This document shows, in pieces, positions 6,993 through 15,312 of a stretch of 56,813 nucleotides of DNA. Positions within the stretch are counted from its first letter, which is position 1, and each line of letters starts with the position of its first letter. The stretch lies in contig CACYKE010000011.1 of NCBI GenBank assembly GCA_902774925.1, forward strand, positions 1 through 56,813. Reading direction: 5' to 3'. The position numbers and the translations under genes were made by a program. This DNA comes from an uncultured Prevotellaceae bacterium (lineage in GTDB: Bacteria; Bacteroidota; Bacteroidia; Bacteroidales; Bacteroidaceae). A model generated the notes under the pieces. It saw only the letters and a program-made list of their open reading frames with translations, had not been told where the DNA came from and made no database searches.

Positions 6993-8558
6993 TTACTCCC
7001 ACTCGATGGTTGCGGGTGGTTTTGAGGAAATGTCGTAGCAGACGCGGTTGACGCCACGGACCTTGTTGATGATCTCGTTCGAGACCTTCGCCAGAAAGTC
7101 GTAGGGCAGGTGAGCCCAGTCGGCAGTCATGGCGTCGGTAGAGGTGACGGCACGCAGGGCAACAGGATTCTCGTAGGTGCGCTCGTCGCCCATGACACCG
7201 ACGCTGCGGACGGTGGAGAGGAGGATGGCACCAGCCTGCCACACCTTGTTGTAGAGCGTCTCGCCATCGGTATCGACATATTCGCGGAGTCCGCGGATGT
7301 AGATGTCGTCGGCATCCTGCAGGATACGCACTTTTTCGCGGGTGATGTCGCCCAAGATGCGGACGGCAAGGCCCGGACCGGGGAAGGGGTGACGCGTGAT
7401 GAGGTGTTCGGGCATCTGCAGCTGACGGCCTACGCGACGCACTTCGTCCTTGAACAGCCACTTCAGGGGTTCGCAGAGCTGGAGGTGCATCTCCTTGGGC
7501 AGACCGCCCACGTTGTGGTGGCTCTTGATGACCTTGCCCGTGATGTTGAGCGACTCGATGCGGTCGGGATAGATGGTGCCCTGGGCGAGCCATTTGGCAT
7601 CGGTAATCTTCTTGGCCTCGGCATTGAACACTTCGACAAAGTCGCGACCGATGATTTTACGTTTCTGTTCGGGTTCGGTAACGCCAGCAAGGTCGGCAAA
7701 GAACTTCTCGCTGGCATCGACGCCAATGACGTTCAAGCCCAGCACCTTGTAGTCGTCCATGACCTGCTGGAACTCGTTCTTACGCAGCATGCCGTGGTCG
7801 ACGAAGATGCAGGTGAGGTGCGAGCCGATGGCTTTGTTCAACAGCACGGCGGCAACGGAGCTGTCGACACCGCCCGAGAGTCCGAGGATGACGCGGTCGT
7901 TGCCCAGCTGAAAGCGCAGCGTGGCGACGGTGCTTTCTACGAACGAGGCAGCGCTCCACTCCTGACGCGAGCCGCAGATGTCGACGACGAAATTCTTCAG
8001 CAGTTGCTTACCCTGCAGGGTGTGATATACCTCGGGATGGAACTGCACGGCGAAAACACCTTGGCTATTAGCTTTTGGCTCATAGCTTTTGGCATACGCC
8101 GCATACTTGACATCCTTGGTGGAGGCGATGCAGTGGAATCCGTCGGGGATGGCGGTGATGGTGTCACCATGCGACATCCACACCTGCGAGTGCTGGTCGA
8201 AGCCCTTGAAGAGCGGGTTCGTAGTGTCGACGGTCTGGAGGTTTGCACGGCCATATTCGCGCGAGTCGGCCTTTTCCACACGGCCGCCCAGCGTATGGCT
8301 GATGAACTGTGCACCATAGCAGATGCCGAGCACGGGGATGCGACCTGCGAACTGCGAGAGGTCCACCTTGAAAGCCTCCGGATCGTGCACCGAGTAGGGT
8401 GAGCCGGAGAGGATGACGCCGATGACGTCGTCGTCGTTGCCTACAGGATATTTGTTGTAGGGCAGAATCTCGCAGAAGGTATCGAGTTCGCGGACGCGAC
8501 GGCCGATGAGCTGCGTGGTCTGCGAACCGAAATCGAGGATAATAATCTTCTGTTGCAT
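6993..8558 (-). CDS. guaA: GMP synthase (glutamine-hydrolysing)
   Basis: 521 residues. It converts XMP, ATP and glutamine to GMP in purine synthesis. The N-terminal class I glutamine amidotransferase has the nucleophile Cys80 (GICYGAQ) and His174/Glu176 (QFHPEVYHT). The ATP pyrophosphatase domain has the PP-loop SGGVDSS near 228-234. The C-terminal dimerisation domain ends in the usual PPATIEWE. The protein is complete. Odd feature: residues 156-167 ([12 protein letters not shown]), just before the QFHPE motif, are encoded by a short tandem repeat and form an in-frame insertion relative to ordinary GuaA proteins. It has its own promoter inside the end of the epimerase gene and its own terminator. 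Confidence 0.97.
   Translation of the reverse strand: MQQKIIILDFGSQTTQLIGRRVRELDTFCEILPYNKYPVGNDDDVIGVILSGSPYSVHDPEAFKVDLSQFAGRIPVLGICYGAQFISHTLGGRVEKADSREYGRANLQTVDTTNPLFKGFDQHSQVWMSHGDTITAIPDGFHCIASTKDVKYAAYAKSYEPKANSQGVFAVQFHPEVYHTLQGKQLLKNFVVDICGSRQEWSAASFVESTVATLRFQLGNDRVILGLSGGVDSSVAAVLLNKAIGSHLTCIFVDHGMLRKNEFQQVMDDYKVLGLNVIGVDASEKFFADLAGVTEPEQKRKIIGRDFVEVFNAEAKKITDAKWLAQGTIYPDRIESLNITGKVIKSHHNVGGLPKEMHLQLCEPLKWLFKDEVRRVGRQLQMPEHLITRHPFPGPGLAVRILGDITREKVRILQDADDIYIRGLREYVDTDGETLYNKVWQAGAILLSTVRSVGVMGDERTYENPVALRAVTSTDAMTADWAHLPYDFLAKVSNEIINKVRGVNRVCYDISSKPPATIEWE
8061..8095 (-). repeat. Short tandem repeat in frame inside guaA
   Basis: Three imperfect copies of TTGGCTATTAGC-like units (plus-strand reading). 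The same TTGGCT family occurs inside the MMPL exporter gene at 35277, 35668, 36335 and 36668. Confidence 0.75.
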
Positions 8559-8583
8559 ATTAATATTCTTTCTGTTGGGTGTG

Positions 8584-8615
8584 CAAAGGTACTAATTATT
8601 TTCCATACTGCCAAA
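8584..8615 (-). promoter_or_regulatory. guaA promoter
   Basis: TACCTTTG (8584-8591) and TTTG (8612-8615) are spaced 20 bases, exact Bacteroidetes consensus. The promoter overlaps the stop codon and last codons of the epimerase gene, so guaA can be expressed apart from the mannan operon. Confidence 0.8.
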
Positions 8616-9902
8616 TCTTTCGATGATTTCGAGGCACATGCGGCTGTTGTGGTAGGGACACTTCCAGAAGCCCGCCTTGTCGTCGACGGTGTTAAGCGTG
8701 CCGTCGGCATGGCGGCTCCAATGCCACTCACCATGCTCATAATCAATGATTTGCGCCTTGATGTAGTCCCAACATTTCAGGGCTCGCGCGAGGGCTTCCT
8801 CGTCGCCGAAGTGCTGATAGAGATTGAACCAGCCCACGACATTCTCGGCCTGTACCCACCAGTGGAGGTCGTCGTCGACGTGACCTGTGTCGAGGTTCGC
8901 CTCGTGAATCATCGAACCGTCGGGGCGCAGCCCTTTCTCGCTGGCTTTTGCCACTTCGCGGACAACGGGCTCGACACGCGCCAACACCTGCCGGTCGCCC
9001 AAGACGAGGGCAGCCTCGTGCATGAGCCACGAGCACTCGATGTCGTGGCCATAGCTCTCGAGCCGGCCTGCACCACGCGTCCAGTCCATGTCGAAGAAGA
9101 GGTCGAGGTGGTGGGTTTCGGGATTGAGGATGCGGTCGGTAAAGATGCCGATGATGTTGCGCAGAGCGCCTTCGACGCGAAGCATGTCCTCGGGCGCCAC
9201 GGCGATATCGATAGGAAGCACGGAGCCGATGACGGGGACGTAGTCGCACGATGAATTGGCCTGAAACTCTTTCAGCGTGCGGTAGAGGTTGGCGTAGGGC
9301 TCGATGATGTGCAGATGGGTGTTCTGCGACTTCGGGTAGTTGGCGTCGAGGTCGGAGAGGCGCATGTCGGCCAAGGGTTGCCAGTCGCGCGAGAGAGCTT
9401 CGATGTAGCCGTTGTGCTCGTGGTCGAAGGCGTGGTCCTCGATGCACTCGAAGAGCTGCAGGGCATAGTCCAGGGCCTCGCGGTCGCCCGTAGCGCGGGC
9501 ATATTCTGAGAGGCCGTAGATGGCAAAGCCGATGGCATAGAACTGCTTCTTGGTGTCGAGGGGATTGCCTTTGTAGTCGACGCTCCAATAGACGCCGCCG
9601 TATTCGTGGTCGATGAAGTGTTCGATGAAGTAGTCCTTGGCGCGCGTGGCGGCAGATAAATAATCTAGATGTTCTAGATTTTCTAGATGATCTGGATGTT
9701 CTAGATGAGAGAGGACGCGGTAGGCGGCGGAGAAGGACCAGAGGATGCGGGCGTTGAGGATGGCGCCCTTTTCGGCCTCGCGGTGGAGTTGTTCGTTGGC
9801 GTCGATGCGCCCGTAGAAACCACCGTTTTCGTTGTCCTGCATGCGGTCTAACCAGAAACGCAGGATGTTGTTCTGGACAACATCCTGCATTTCACATTTC
9901 AT
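8592..9902 (-). CDS. Cellobiose 2-epimerase (AGE family), mannobiose to mannosylglucose
   Basis: 436 residues from the ATG at 9900-9902; an ATG at 9926 would overlap the transporter gene by 20 bases. This is an (alpha/alpha)6-barrel AGE-family protein with conserved FWLDRMQDNENGGFYGRID, KQFYAIGFAIYGLSEYARATGD, HLHIIEPYANLYR and HDIECSWLMHEA segments. In the B. fragilis mannan operon the orthologue converts beta-1,4-mannobiose to mannosylglucose, the substrate of the GH130 enzyme. Gene order with transporter, GH130 and GH26 is the same here. An extra segment HLEHPDHLENLEHLDYL near residues 75-91, encoded by CTAGAT-type repeats, is inserted in an otherwise ordinary protein. Confidence 0.9.
   Translation of the reverse strand: MKCEMQDVVQNNILRFWLDRMQDNENGGFYGRIDANEQLHREAEKGAILNARILWSFSAAYRVLSHLEHPDHLENLEHLDYLSAATRAKDYFIEHFIDHEYGGVYWSVDYKGNPLDTKKQFYAIGFAIYGLSEYARATGDREALDYALQLFECIEDHAFDHEHNGYIEALSRDWQPLADMRLSDLDANYPKSQNTHLHIIEPYANLYRTLKEFQANSSCDYVPVIGSVLPIDIAVAPEDMLRVEGALRNIIGIFTDRILNPETHHLDLFFDMDWTRGAGRLESYGHDIECSWLMHEAALVLGDRQVLARVEPVVREVAKASEKGLRPDGSMIHEANLDTGHVDDDLHWWVQAENVVGWFNLYQHFGDEEALARALKCWDYIKAQIIDYEHGEWHWSRHADGTLNTVDDKAGFWKCPYHNSRMCLEIIERFGSMENN
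9664..9707 (-). repeat. CTAGATG-type tandem repeat in frame inside the epimerase gene
   Basis: Four or five imperfect copies of an about 10-bp unit (TCTAGATGT) encode the leucine/histidine/glutamate-rich insertion. Confidence 0.8.
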
Positions 9903-9906
9903 TGTT

Positions 9907-11316
9907 TCAATCGTTTTCGTCAGCATCGCGATAGTAACTGCGTAATTCCTTCAGTTGGGTGTTAATCTGCGTGATACGCTCGGTGGTGAGCGGATAGAAC
10001 CAGACGATGCACATAGACACGAGGGCTACGAGTGCGGGAATGAAGCTCATGAGCCAGCGCAGACAGTTGAGGGCTCCCTCTGGCTGAATGACACCAGCGG
10101 CAAGCTGCTGAGCATCAGTAACATAGCCAAAGCCGTCGAGCAGCCACAGTACGGCCGCACCACCGATGGCGCCACCAAACTTCTGAGCCATGGACGACGA
10201 CGAGAAGATAAGACCCGTGGAGGCCGTGTGGAACTCGAGCTCAGCATAGTCGCTGACGTCAGCATACATCGACCACACGAGGGGTGACATGATACCCGTC
10301 AGGATGGAGATGAGCACCTGGAACACGAGCATGGTCCAATAACCCGTCGGCGTGCAGGGAATGAAGTAGAACGCGATGCTCAGTACGACCAGCGAGGCAT
10401 TGACCATGATGAAGGTGGTCTTCTTGCCCAGCTTGTTGGCAATAGGTACGCACGAGGCTACACCCACCATATTTGAGACTTCGCCCACACCCAGGAAGAG
10501 TCCGGCATAGAAGGCAAACATCAGTCCGAAGAACACGAGGTTGACGTCGGCACCGATGATGTCTTGGAAGTAGTAAGCCACGGTGGCACCACGCACGGTG
10601 TTGAACAGGTTGAAGCACAGGGCGGCGCCGATGAGCAGCCACCAAGGCTTGTTGGAGAGCAGCGCCTTGAAGTCGGAACCTACGGAAACGGTAGAGATGG
10701 TCTTCAGGTGTTCGCGCGTTATCGAGAAGCAGATGAGGAACATGACGAAGCAGGCTGCTGCGATGACCACCATGGCCCAGAACCAACCCTCAGGCGTGTT
10801 ATAACCGCCCATCATATTAGTGAGGGGTTCCCAGAGGAACAACGAGATGAACGAACCGCCGTAGGCAAAGAACATGCGGAAGGAGGAGAACACGGTCTTC
10901 TCGTTGGTGTCGTCGGTCATCACACCCAGCATGGCGCCGTAAGGCACGTTGATGCCTGTATAGACGGTCATCATGAGGATGTAGGTGACGTAAGCCCAGA
11001 TGAGCTTGCCACCGTAGTCCAGGTCGGGCGTGGTGAACAGTAGGATGCCTGCGATGGAGAAGAACGGTGCCACCCAGAGCAGGTAGGGGCGATACTTACC
11101 CCAGCGGGTATTGGTACGGTCGGCAATGACACCCATCATGGGGTCTGAGACAGCATCCCAGATACGTGTTACCAACACCAGCACACCGGCGTCGATGAGC
11201 GACAGTCCGAAGATGTTGCTGTAGAAGAACGGCAGATAATAAGAGAAAATTTTCCAGAACATGCTGGACGACATATCGCCAAAACCATAGGCGATTTTTT
11301 CTTTCAAGCTAGTCAT
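9907..11316 (-). CDS. GPH/MFS-type sugar:cation symporter, probably for mannobiose and mannooligosaccharides
   Basis: 469 residues with 12 predicted membrane helices and GPH-family signatures (YGFGDMSSSMFW, WDAVSDPMMGVIADRTNTRWGKYRPYLLW, INVPYGAMLGVMT). The start ATG overlaps the GH130 stop as ATGA, so the two are translationally coupled. The B. fragilis mannan operon has the equivalent inner-membrane transporter between GH130 and epimerase. Substrate is inferred from this context. Confidence 0.88.
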   Translation of the reverse strand: MTSLKEKIAYGFGDMSSSMFWKIFSYYLPFFYSNIFGLSLIDAGVLVLVTRIWDAVSDPMMGVIADRTNTRWGKYRPYLLWVAPFFSIAGILLFTTPDLDYGGKLIWAYVTYILMMTVYTGINVPYGAMLGVMTDDTNEKTVFSSFRMFFAYGGSFISLFLWEPLTNMMGGYNTPEGWFWAMVVIAAACFVMFLICFSITREHLKTISTVSVGSDFKALLSNKPWWLLIGAALCFNLFNTVRGATVAYYFQDIIGADVNLVFFGLMFAFYAGLFLGVGEVSNMVGVASCVPIANKLGKKTTFIMVNASLVVLSIAFYFIPCTPTGYWTMLVFQVLISILTGIMSPLVWSMYADVSDYAELEFHTASTGLIFSSSSMAQKFGGAIGGAAVLWLLDGFGYVTDAQQLAAGVIQPEGALNCLRWLMSFIPALVALVSMCIVWFYPLTTERITQINTQLKELRSYYRDADEND

Positions 11317-12476
11317 AGTTTACGATTTTTTGCGATTAATTGTTTGATTGTTTCCACGCTGGCGGCGGTAAAGAGGCCGTCTTCGGGGGTATTCATACAG
11401 TAGTCGACGAGTCGGTCGACGGTAGAGGTTGCGACATGCATGCGCGTGTCGGCAGAGGCGTAATAGATGAACACGCGGCCGTCGGGGTCGGCAATCCAAC
11501 CGTTGGCAAAGGCCACATTCATGACGTCGCCCAGATATTCGTCGCCCTCAGGGACGAGGAAATATCCGCCCGGCTGTGCGATGACGCGAGTAGGGTCGTC
11601 GAGAGCCGTCATGTACATATACAGGACATAGCGCAGTCCGTCGGCCGTAGCACGAACGCCATGCGCCAGATGGAGCCACCCCTTGGGAGTCTTGATGGGG
11701 TGGGGGCCTTCGCCATTCTTCACTTCCGTGATGGTGTGATAGTGGCGTGCGTTGATGATCTTCTCGTCCTTCACCTCAGCGTGGGTGATGTCGTCGACCA
11801 GTGCCCAGCCGATGCCGCCACCGCTGCCCGTATCGATGAAACCATCCTGCGGACGGGTGTAGAAGGCGTATTTGCCATTGACGAACTCAGGGTGCAGTAC
11901 GACGTTGCGCTGTTGCGACTTCGTCTTCAGGTCGGGCAGACGATACCAGGTCTTCAGGTCCTTGGTGCGCGCAATGCCTGCCGTAGCGGTTGCCGCAGAG
12001 AGGTTGCCCGGCTGTGTGTCGTCGTGACGCTCGGCACAGAACACACCGTAGATCCAACCGTCCTCGTGCTGCGTGATGCGCATGTCGTAGACGTTGGTGG
12101 CCGGAATGACATCCTCGGGCATGGTGATGGGCTCGTCCCAGAAGCGGAAATTGTCGACACCATTGGGTGACTCAGCCACGGCGAAGAACGACTTGCGGTC
12201 GGCACCTTCGACACGTACTACGAGGCAGTATTTGCCCTGCCACTTGATGGCCCCGCTGTTGAGCGTAGCATTCATCATGATGCGCTGCATGAGGTAGGGG
12301 TTGTCTTTTTCGCAGAAGTCATATTTCCACTCCAGTGGCGTATGCTCTGCGGTCAGAATGGGGAACTTCCACTTCTCGTAGATGCCATTCCCCCATTCCA
12401 GGGGTTCGTTTTTTCGCGTCAGCAACTGCTCGTGGTGAGCACGCAACGCTTTTACTTTTTCTTCGAAATTGCTCAT
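11313..12476 (-). CDS. GH130 4-O-beta-D-mannosyl-D-glucose phosphorylase
   Basis: 387 residues, the family length. A five-bladed beta-propeller phosphorylase cleaves mannosylglucose with phosphate to mannose-1-phosphate and glucose in the cytoplasm. The catalytic Asp is Asp131 in NVYDMRIT, the same position as in the characterised B. fragilis enzyme. The phosphate-binding region around EGPHPIKTPKGWLHLAHGVR and the GDVMNVAFANGW segment are present. There is no signal peptide, in agreement with cytoplasmic action. It follows the GH26 gene after an 80-bp repeat-rich spacer. Confidence 0.93.
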   Translation of the reverse strand: MSNFEEKVKALRAHHEQLLTRKNEPLEWGNGIYEKWKFPILTAEHTPLEWKYDFCEKDNPYLMQRIMMNATLNSGAIKWQGKYCLVVRVEGADRKSFFAVAESPNGVDNFRFWDEPITMPEDVIPATNVYDMRITQHEDGWIYGVFCAERHDDTQPGNLSAATATAGIARTKDLKTWYRLPDLKTKSQQRNVVLHPEFVNGKYAFYTRPQDGFIDTGSGGGIGWALVDDITHAEVKDEKIINARHYHTITEVKNGEGPHPIKTPKGWLHLAHGVRATADGLRYVLYMYMTALDDPTRVIAQPGGYFLVPEGDEYLGDVMNVAFANGWIADPDGRVFIYYASADTRMHVATSTVDRLVDYCMNTPEDGLFTAASVETIKQLIAKNRKL

Positions 12477-12503
12477 TTATTCTTTATTTTTGATTTTATT
12501 TTT

Positions 12504-12571
12504 TTTCGTTGTTTCGTTATTGCGGTATTTCGTTATTTCGGGATTTCGGTATTCCGTTATTCCGTCGTTCC
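12504..12571 (-). repeat. CGTTATTTCG-type tandem repeat between GH26 and GH130 genes
   Basis: About eight imperfect copies of an 8-bp unit (TTTCGTTA, CGGTATTT, TCCGTTAT). It fills the intergenic spacer and runs into the last codons of the GH26 gene. Confidence 0.75.
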
Positions 12572-13684
12572 TTTTTCCGGCTGGATGTCCTTCAAGAACA
12601 GCGTGTTCGGGGCTTCGTAAAGCTTGCGGAAGTCGGCAGCACACGGCAGGTTGGGCGCAGGACCGAAGAATTCCTCCTTGTAGTTACGCCAGAGGAGGAA
12701 ATAGCTGATAGGATATTGGTCCATGATGGGTTTCAACACGCGGGTCCACCACGTAGAATCCGTCATGTTTTTCAATCCGCACTCGGTCATGGCGAGCAGT
12801 TTGCCGTTCTTTTGGGCGAAATCGCTGAGGAATTTCAGGTCGGCCGTCAGGTCGCGCTTGAAATCCTCCTCCGTGCCCCATTGATAAGCATCTTCACCTA
12901 TCAACGTCACGCGCTCGTTGCCGGGATAGCGCGCCAGGAAGCGTTCCTCGTTCCATTTTCCGTCGAGATTGGGCGAATAGCTCCACAGCAGATTGGTCAG
13001 TCCGCGACTGTTCAACTCGTCCTGCAACATGCACCAAAGACCTTGGAACTCGTTGTCCGTGCAAAGGTTCTGTCCCCACCAGAACCAAGAACCGTTGTTC
13101 TCGTGCCAAGGGCGGAAAATGACGGGTACGGGCTGTCCGTCTTTTGTTTTCAGAGTCAGCAGGAAATCGCCCACGCGCTTCATCCATGTCTGGAACTTCT
13201 CGAACTCGCTGCCACCAGGCAGAATGCTGGCAACAATGGTGGAATCGGCAACATCCCACGCCGAACCTTCAGGAAATTTCTGACCATCCAGTCCTCCACG
13301 CGGAGCTGTGGTCTTGGGATTACGCGGATGCCACGAGATGGTAACGATACCGCCACGCTCGTAGTGAGCAATAATTTCGTCGTGGATGCGGGTAAAGGGC
13401 ACGCTGTCGAGATTTTTGGCGTCGTCCACCTCGATGCCGCCCAGGTCGAAGCCCATCACGGCAGGATAGTCGCCGCACGTGTTCTTCACGTCGCTGCTGT
13501 CTGCCTGATATTCCCACGTCAGACCGTAGAACGGGTCGTCCTGATGGCCCATCATATAACCTTTCTGTCGCAAAGCTTCCAGACGTTCTGCCAACAGGTC
13601 AGCAGCGGTCTTAGGCGCCTCTTCTTTTTTACAGGCAACCATCATAATGGCTATACCTATTATTATATATAATGCTTTTTTCAT
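12557..13684 (-). CDS. GH26 beta-mannanase lipoprotein
   Basis: 375 residues. A lipoprotein signal (Cys18, MMVACKKEE) predicts attachment to the outer membrane, periplasmic or exposed. The GH26 TIM barrel has acid/base Glu195 in RPWHENNGSWFWWG and nucleophile Glu301 in AMTECG, and the MGFDLGGIE and VTISWHPRNP strands are conserved. Relatives release mannobiose from mannan ends or cut internally; the choice cannot be made from sequence alone. Its position beside GH130, transporter and epimerase matches the B. fragilis operon whose GH26 is an exo-mannobiohydrolase. The C-terminal PEKGTTE is encoded by repeat DNA. Confidence 0.93.
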   Translation of the reverse strand: MKKALYIIIGIAIMMVACKKEEAPKTAADLLAERLEALRQKGYMMGHQDDPFYGLTWEYQADSSDVKNTCGDYPAVMGFDLGGIEVDDAKNLDSVPFTRIHDEIIAHYERGGIVTISWHPRNPKTTAPRGGLDGQKFPEGSAWDVADSTIVASILPGGSEFEKFQTWMKRVGDFLLTLKTKDGQPVPVIFRPWHENNGSWFWWGQNLCTDNEFQGLWCMLQDELNSRGLTNLLWSYSPNLDGKWNEERFLARYPGNERVTLIGEDAYQWGTEEDFKRDLTADLKFLSDFAQKNGKLLAMTECGLKNMTDSTWWTRVLKPIMDQYPISYFLLWRNYKEEFFGPAPNLPCAADFRKLYEAPNTLFLKDIQPEKGTTE

Positions 13685-13724
13685 ATTCTTACATCTTACC
13701 TCTAACCTCTTACTTCTTACACCC
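13682..13724 (-). repeat. CTTACCTCT-type tandem repeat before the GH26 start codon
   Basis: Four imperfect units of TCTTACATCTTACC type fill the esterase-GH26 junction, immediately upstream of the GH26 ATG. Confidence 0.7.
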
Positions 13725-15029
13725 TAATTCTTTCAGCAGCCAGTTTTCCCATTCGTCCCATTGCTCCTGATGCCAGTAGTGCCACGTGGCCTGATAGGGC
13801 GAAATCTCCTTCGGACCTGTGACGGTATTGTACGTAGCCCAAGCTGTTGTGGGAGGCACCACGTCGTCGTTATAGCCAAACGAGAACCATCCCTTCTGTT
13901 TGTCGTTGATGAGGCGGGCAAAATTGACACCATCGTAGTAGCGCGAGGTGTTGATTTTCGCTTCCTGCCCCTTGCCCTTACTCCAATAGAAATAGTGCGG
14001 CCACCCACAAGCCACGCCCTTCAGCGAAGCCGTGTGGTCGCAGCAAGCAGCGTGGACGGGCGCATAACAAGTGACGCGTTTGTCGAGTCCTGCACAAGCC
14101 AGCGAGAGGAATCCGCCCTGGCTGGAACCCGAAACGGCGAGCTGTTGCCCATTCCAAGGTGTGTATTGTTCAATATAGTCAATGGCCCGGATACAACCGA
14201 TGATAACACGCTTGTAGTAGCTGTCGTCGCGATTGTCCATCCCCCAATTCCAGTAGTTCATCAAGGCTCCGTTGAACACGTCGTCGTAAACCTTTTGGTC
14301 CATCGTGACGGAAATGCCGTGAATACCAATCTCCAGTGTAATCGCACCCTGCGAGGCCGTATAGATGTCACCACCATAAGGACGAACACCGGCACCAGGC
14401 ACACGCAGCAAAGCGGGATAACGCCTTGCTTTCGCTGGATCGGCCTCGGCTTCCACAGGAACACAGAGAATGCCGTAGGTGCGCCAGTTCCATTGAATAT
14501 TCTGGAACGACACCTCATAGACGTTGACATCCTTCGTACAACGCTCAGGCAAGAGGCGCTTCGTGGGGTTGAGGTCTACTTTGCGAGCCTCGCTGATGGC
14601 GTTCTGCCAATATTCGCTGAAGTCCTGAGGCATGACGGTAGTCGGTTGCAAGCGTTCCGGCGAGAAGGCCGCGCCGCAAGCACCCTTATATTCCTTGCCA
14701 TCGATGGTGGCTTTTACGTCGACCCGATAGAAACCGGGCTTCGTCATCTTGCCTTTCAGCGTCAGCGTACCATCTTTCAATACCACTCCTTCTTTTTTGA
14801 CGTCCTGATACATCTCCGGTCCAGCGGCATAATCCACCTTCACATTATTTATTAAGGTATGCTCGCGCGTAACCTTAATATTAAATATAGCGGTTTCTCC
14901 TACCTCATAGCGCCAGTTTTGGTGGTCGGGGATGACCTCGACATTAATGCTATTGCCACGAATCTGACCCATCATCGGCATCGCGATGAACAGCGTCAGC
15001 AACAGGGCGATAAAACCAGTTTTCTTCAT
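13710..15029 (-). CDS. Secreted CE7-type acetyl esterase (AXE1 family), likely removing acetyl from mannan
   Basis: 439 residues with a signal peptide (to about MMGQ), an N-terminal beta-sandwich domain (about 30-130) and a C-terminal alpha/beta-hydrolase of the acetyl-xylan-esterase AXE1 type. The nucleophile lies in VSGSSQGGFLS (about residue 300), the acid in GYNDDVVPPTT and the His in TWHYWHQEQW. The W-rich RTYGILCVPVEA stretch is typical. It is first in the leftward mannan operon, so acetylated glucomannan or galactoglucomannan is the likely substrate. A promoter TAACTTTG lies about 40 bases upstream. Confidence 0.85.
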   Translation of the reverse strand: MKKTGFIALLLTLFIAMPMMGQIRGNSINVEVIPDHQNWRYEVGETAIFNIKVTREHTLINNVKVDYAAGPEMYQDVKKEGVVLKDGTLTLKGKMTKPGFYRVDVKATIDGKEYKGACGAAFSPERLQPTTVMPQDFSEYWQNAISEARKVDLNPTKRLLPERCTKDVNVYEVSFQNIQWNWRTYGILCVPVEAEADPAKARRYPALLRVPGAGVRPYGGDIYTASQGAITLEIGIHGISVTMDQKVYDDVFNGALMNYWNWGMDNRDDSYYKRVIIGCIRAIDYIEQYTPWNGQQLAVSGSSQGGFLSLACAGLDKRVTCYAPVHAACCDHTASLKGVACGWPHYFYWSKGKGQEAKINTSRYYDGVNFARLINDKQKGWFSFGYNDDVVPPTTAWATYNTVTGPKEISPYQATWHYWHQEQWDEWENWLLKELGCKK

Positions 15030-15070
15030 ATTATTTGGTCTTTAGTCCGACGTATCATTTTAACACGTTG

Positions 15071-15078
15071 CAAAGTTA
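15071..15078 (-). promoter_or_regulatory. -7 box (TAACTTTG) of the leftward mannan operon
   Basis: Exact TAnnTTTG followed by CAACGTGTTAAAATG. The divergent susC promoter lies about 180 bases away and has a similar CAACGTCTTAAC start. Confidence 0.7.
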
Positions 15079-15188
15079 GCACTATTTTTTGAAATAGCAC
15101 TATACTATTTTAACAAACTTGCATACTTTCAGTCGGAGAGACACTTAAAAAAACTTAAATTGTATATTTGTCTTGTACAAAATCGACC

Positions 15189-15230
15189 GAAAAGCAAAAA
15201 AGTATCAAAAACTATCAATAAAAGATGTTA
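15189..15230 (+). promoter_or_regulatory. Two-arm upstream element of the susC promoter, shared with 31153-31194
   Basis: Arms GAAAAGCAARAAAGTATCA and TCAATAAAAGATGTTA are separated by 7 variable bases. The second arm abuts the -33 position. A matching 42-bp element (35/42 identical, nearly all differences in the spacer) lies at the same distance from the promoter of the secreted-protein gene at 31282. This is the pattern of a bipartite activator site. Confidence 0.7.
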
Positions 15231-15249
15231 GCTTTTACAAAAAAAGCAT

Positions 15250-15257
15250 TACCTTTG
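15250..15257 (+). promoter_or_regulatory. -7 box (TACCTTTG) of the susC operon
   Basis: Exact TAnnTTTG 56 bases upstream of the susC ATG. The -33 region is not TTTG, consistent with a promoter needing an activator bound at 15189-15230. Confidence 0.7.
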
Positions 15258-15312
15258 CAACGTCTTAACAGAAACAAAAAGATACATTATACTATTAACT
15301 AACAAACTAAGT

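Noticed and set aside
7110-8402. Long 430-codon open frame on the plus strand opposite guaA
   Set aside because: It is antisense to an intact, clearly conserved guaA and its residues match no family. High GC third positions make long shadow frames common here.
12509-13672. 387-codon plus-strand frame opposite the GH26 gene
   Set aside because: Mirror of a conserved mannanase with catalytic motifs; the start of the frame lies in simple repeats.
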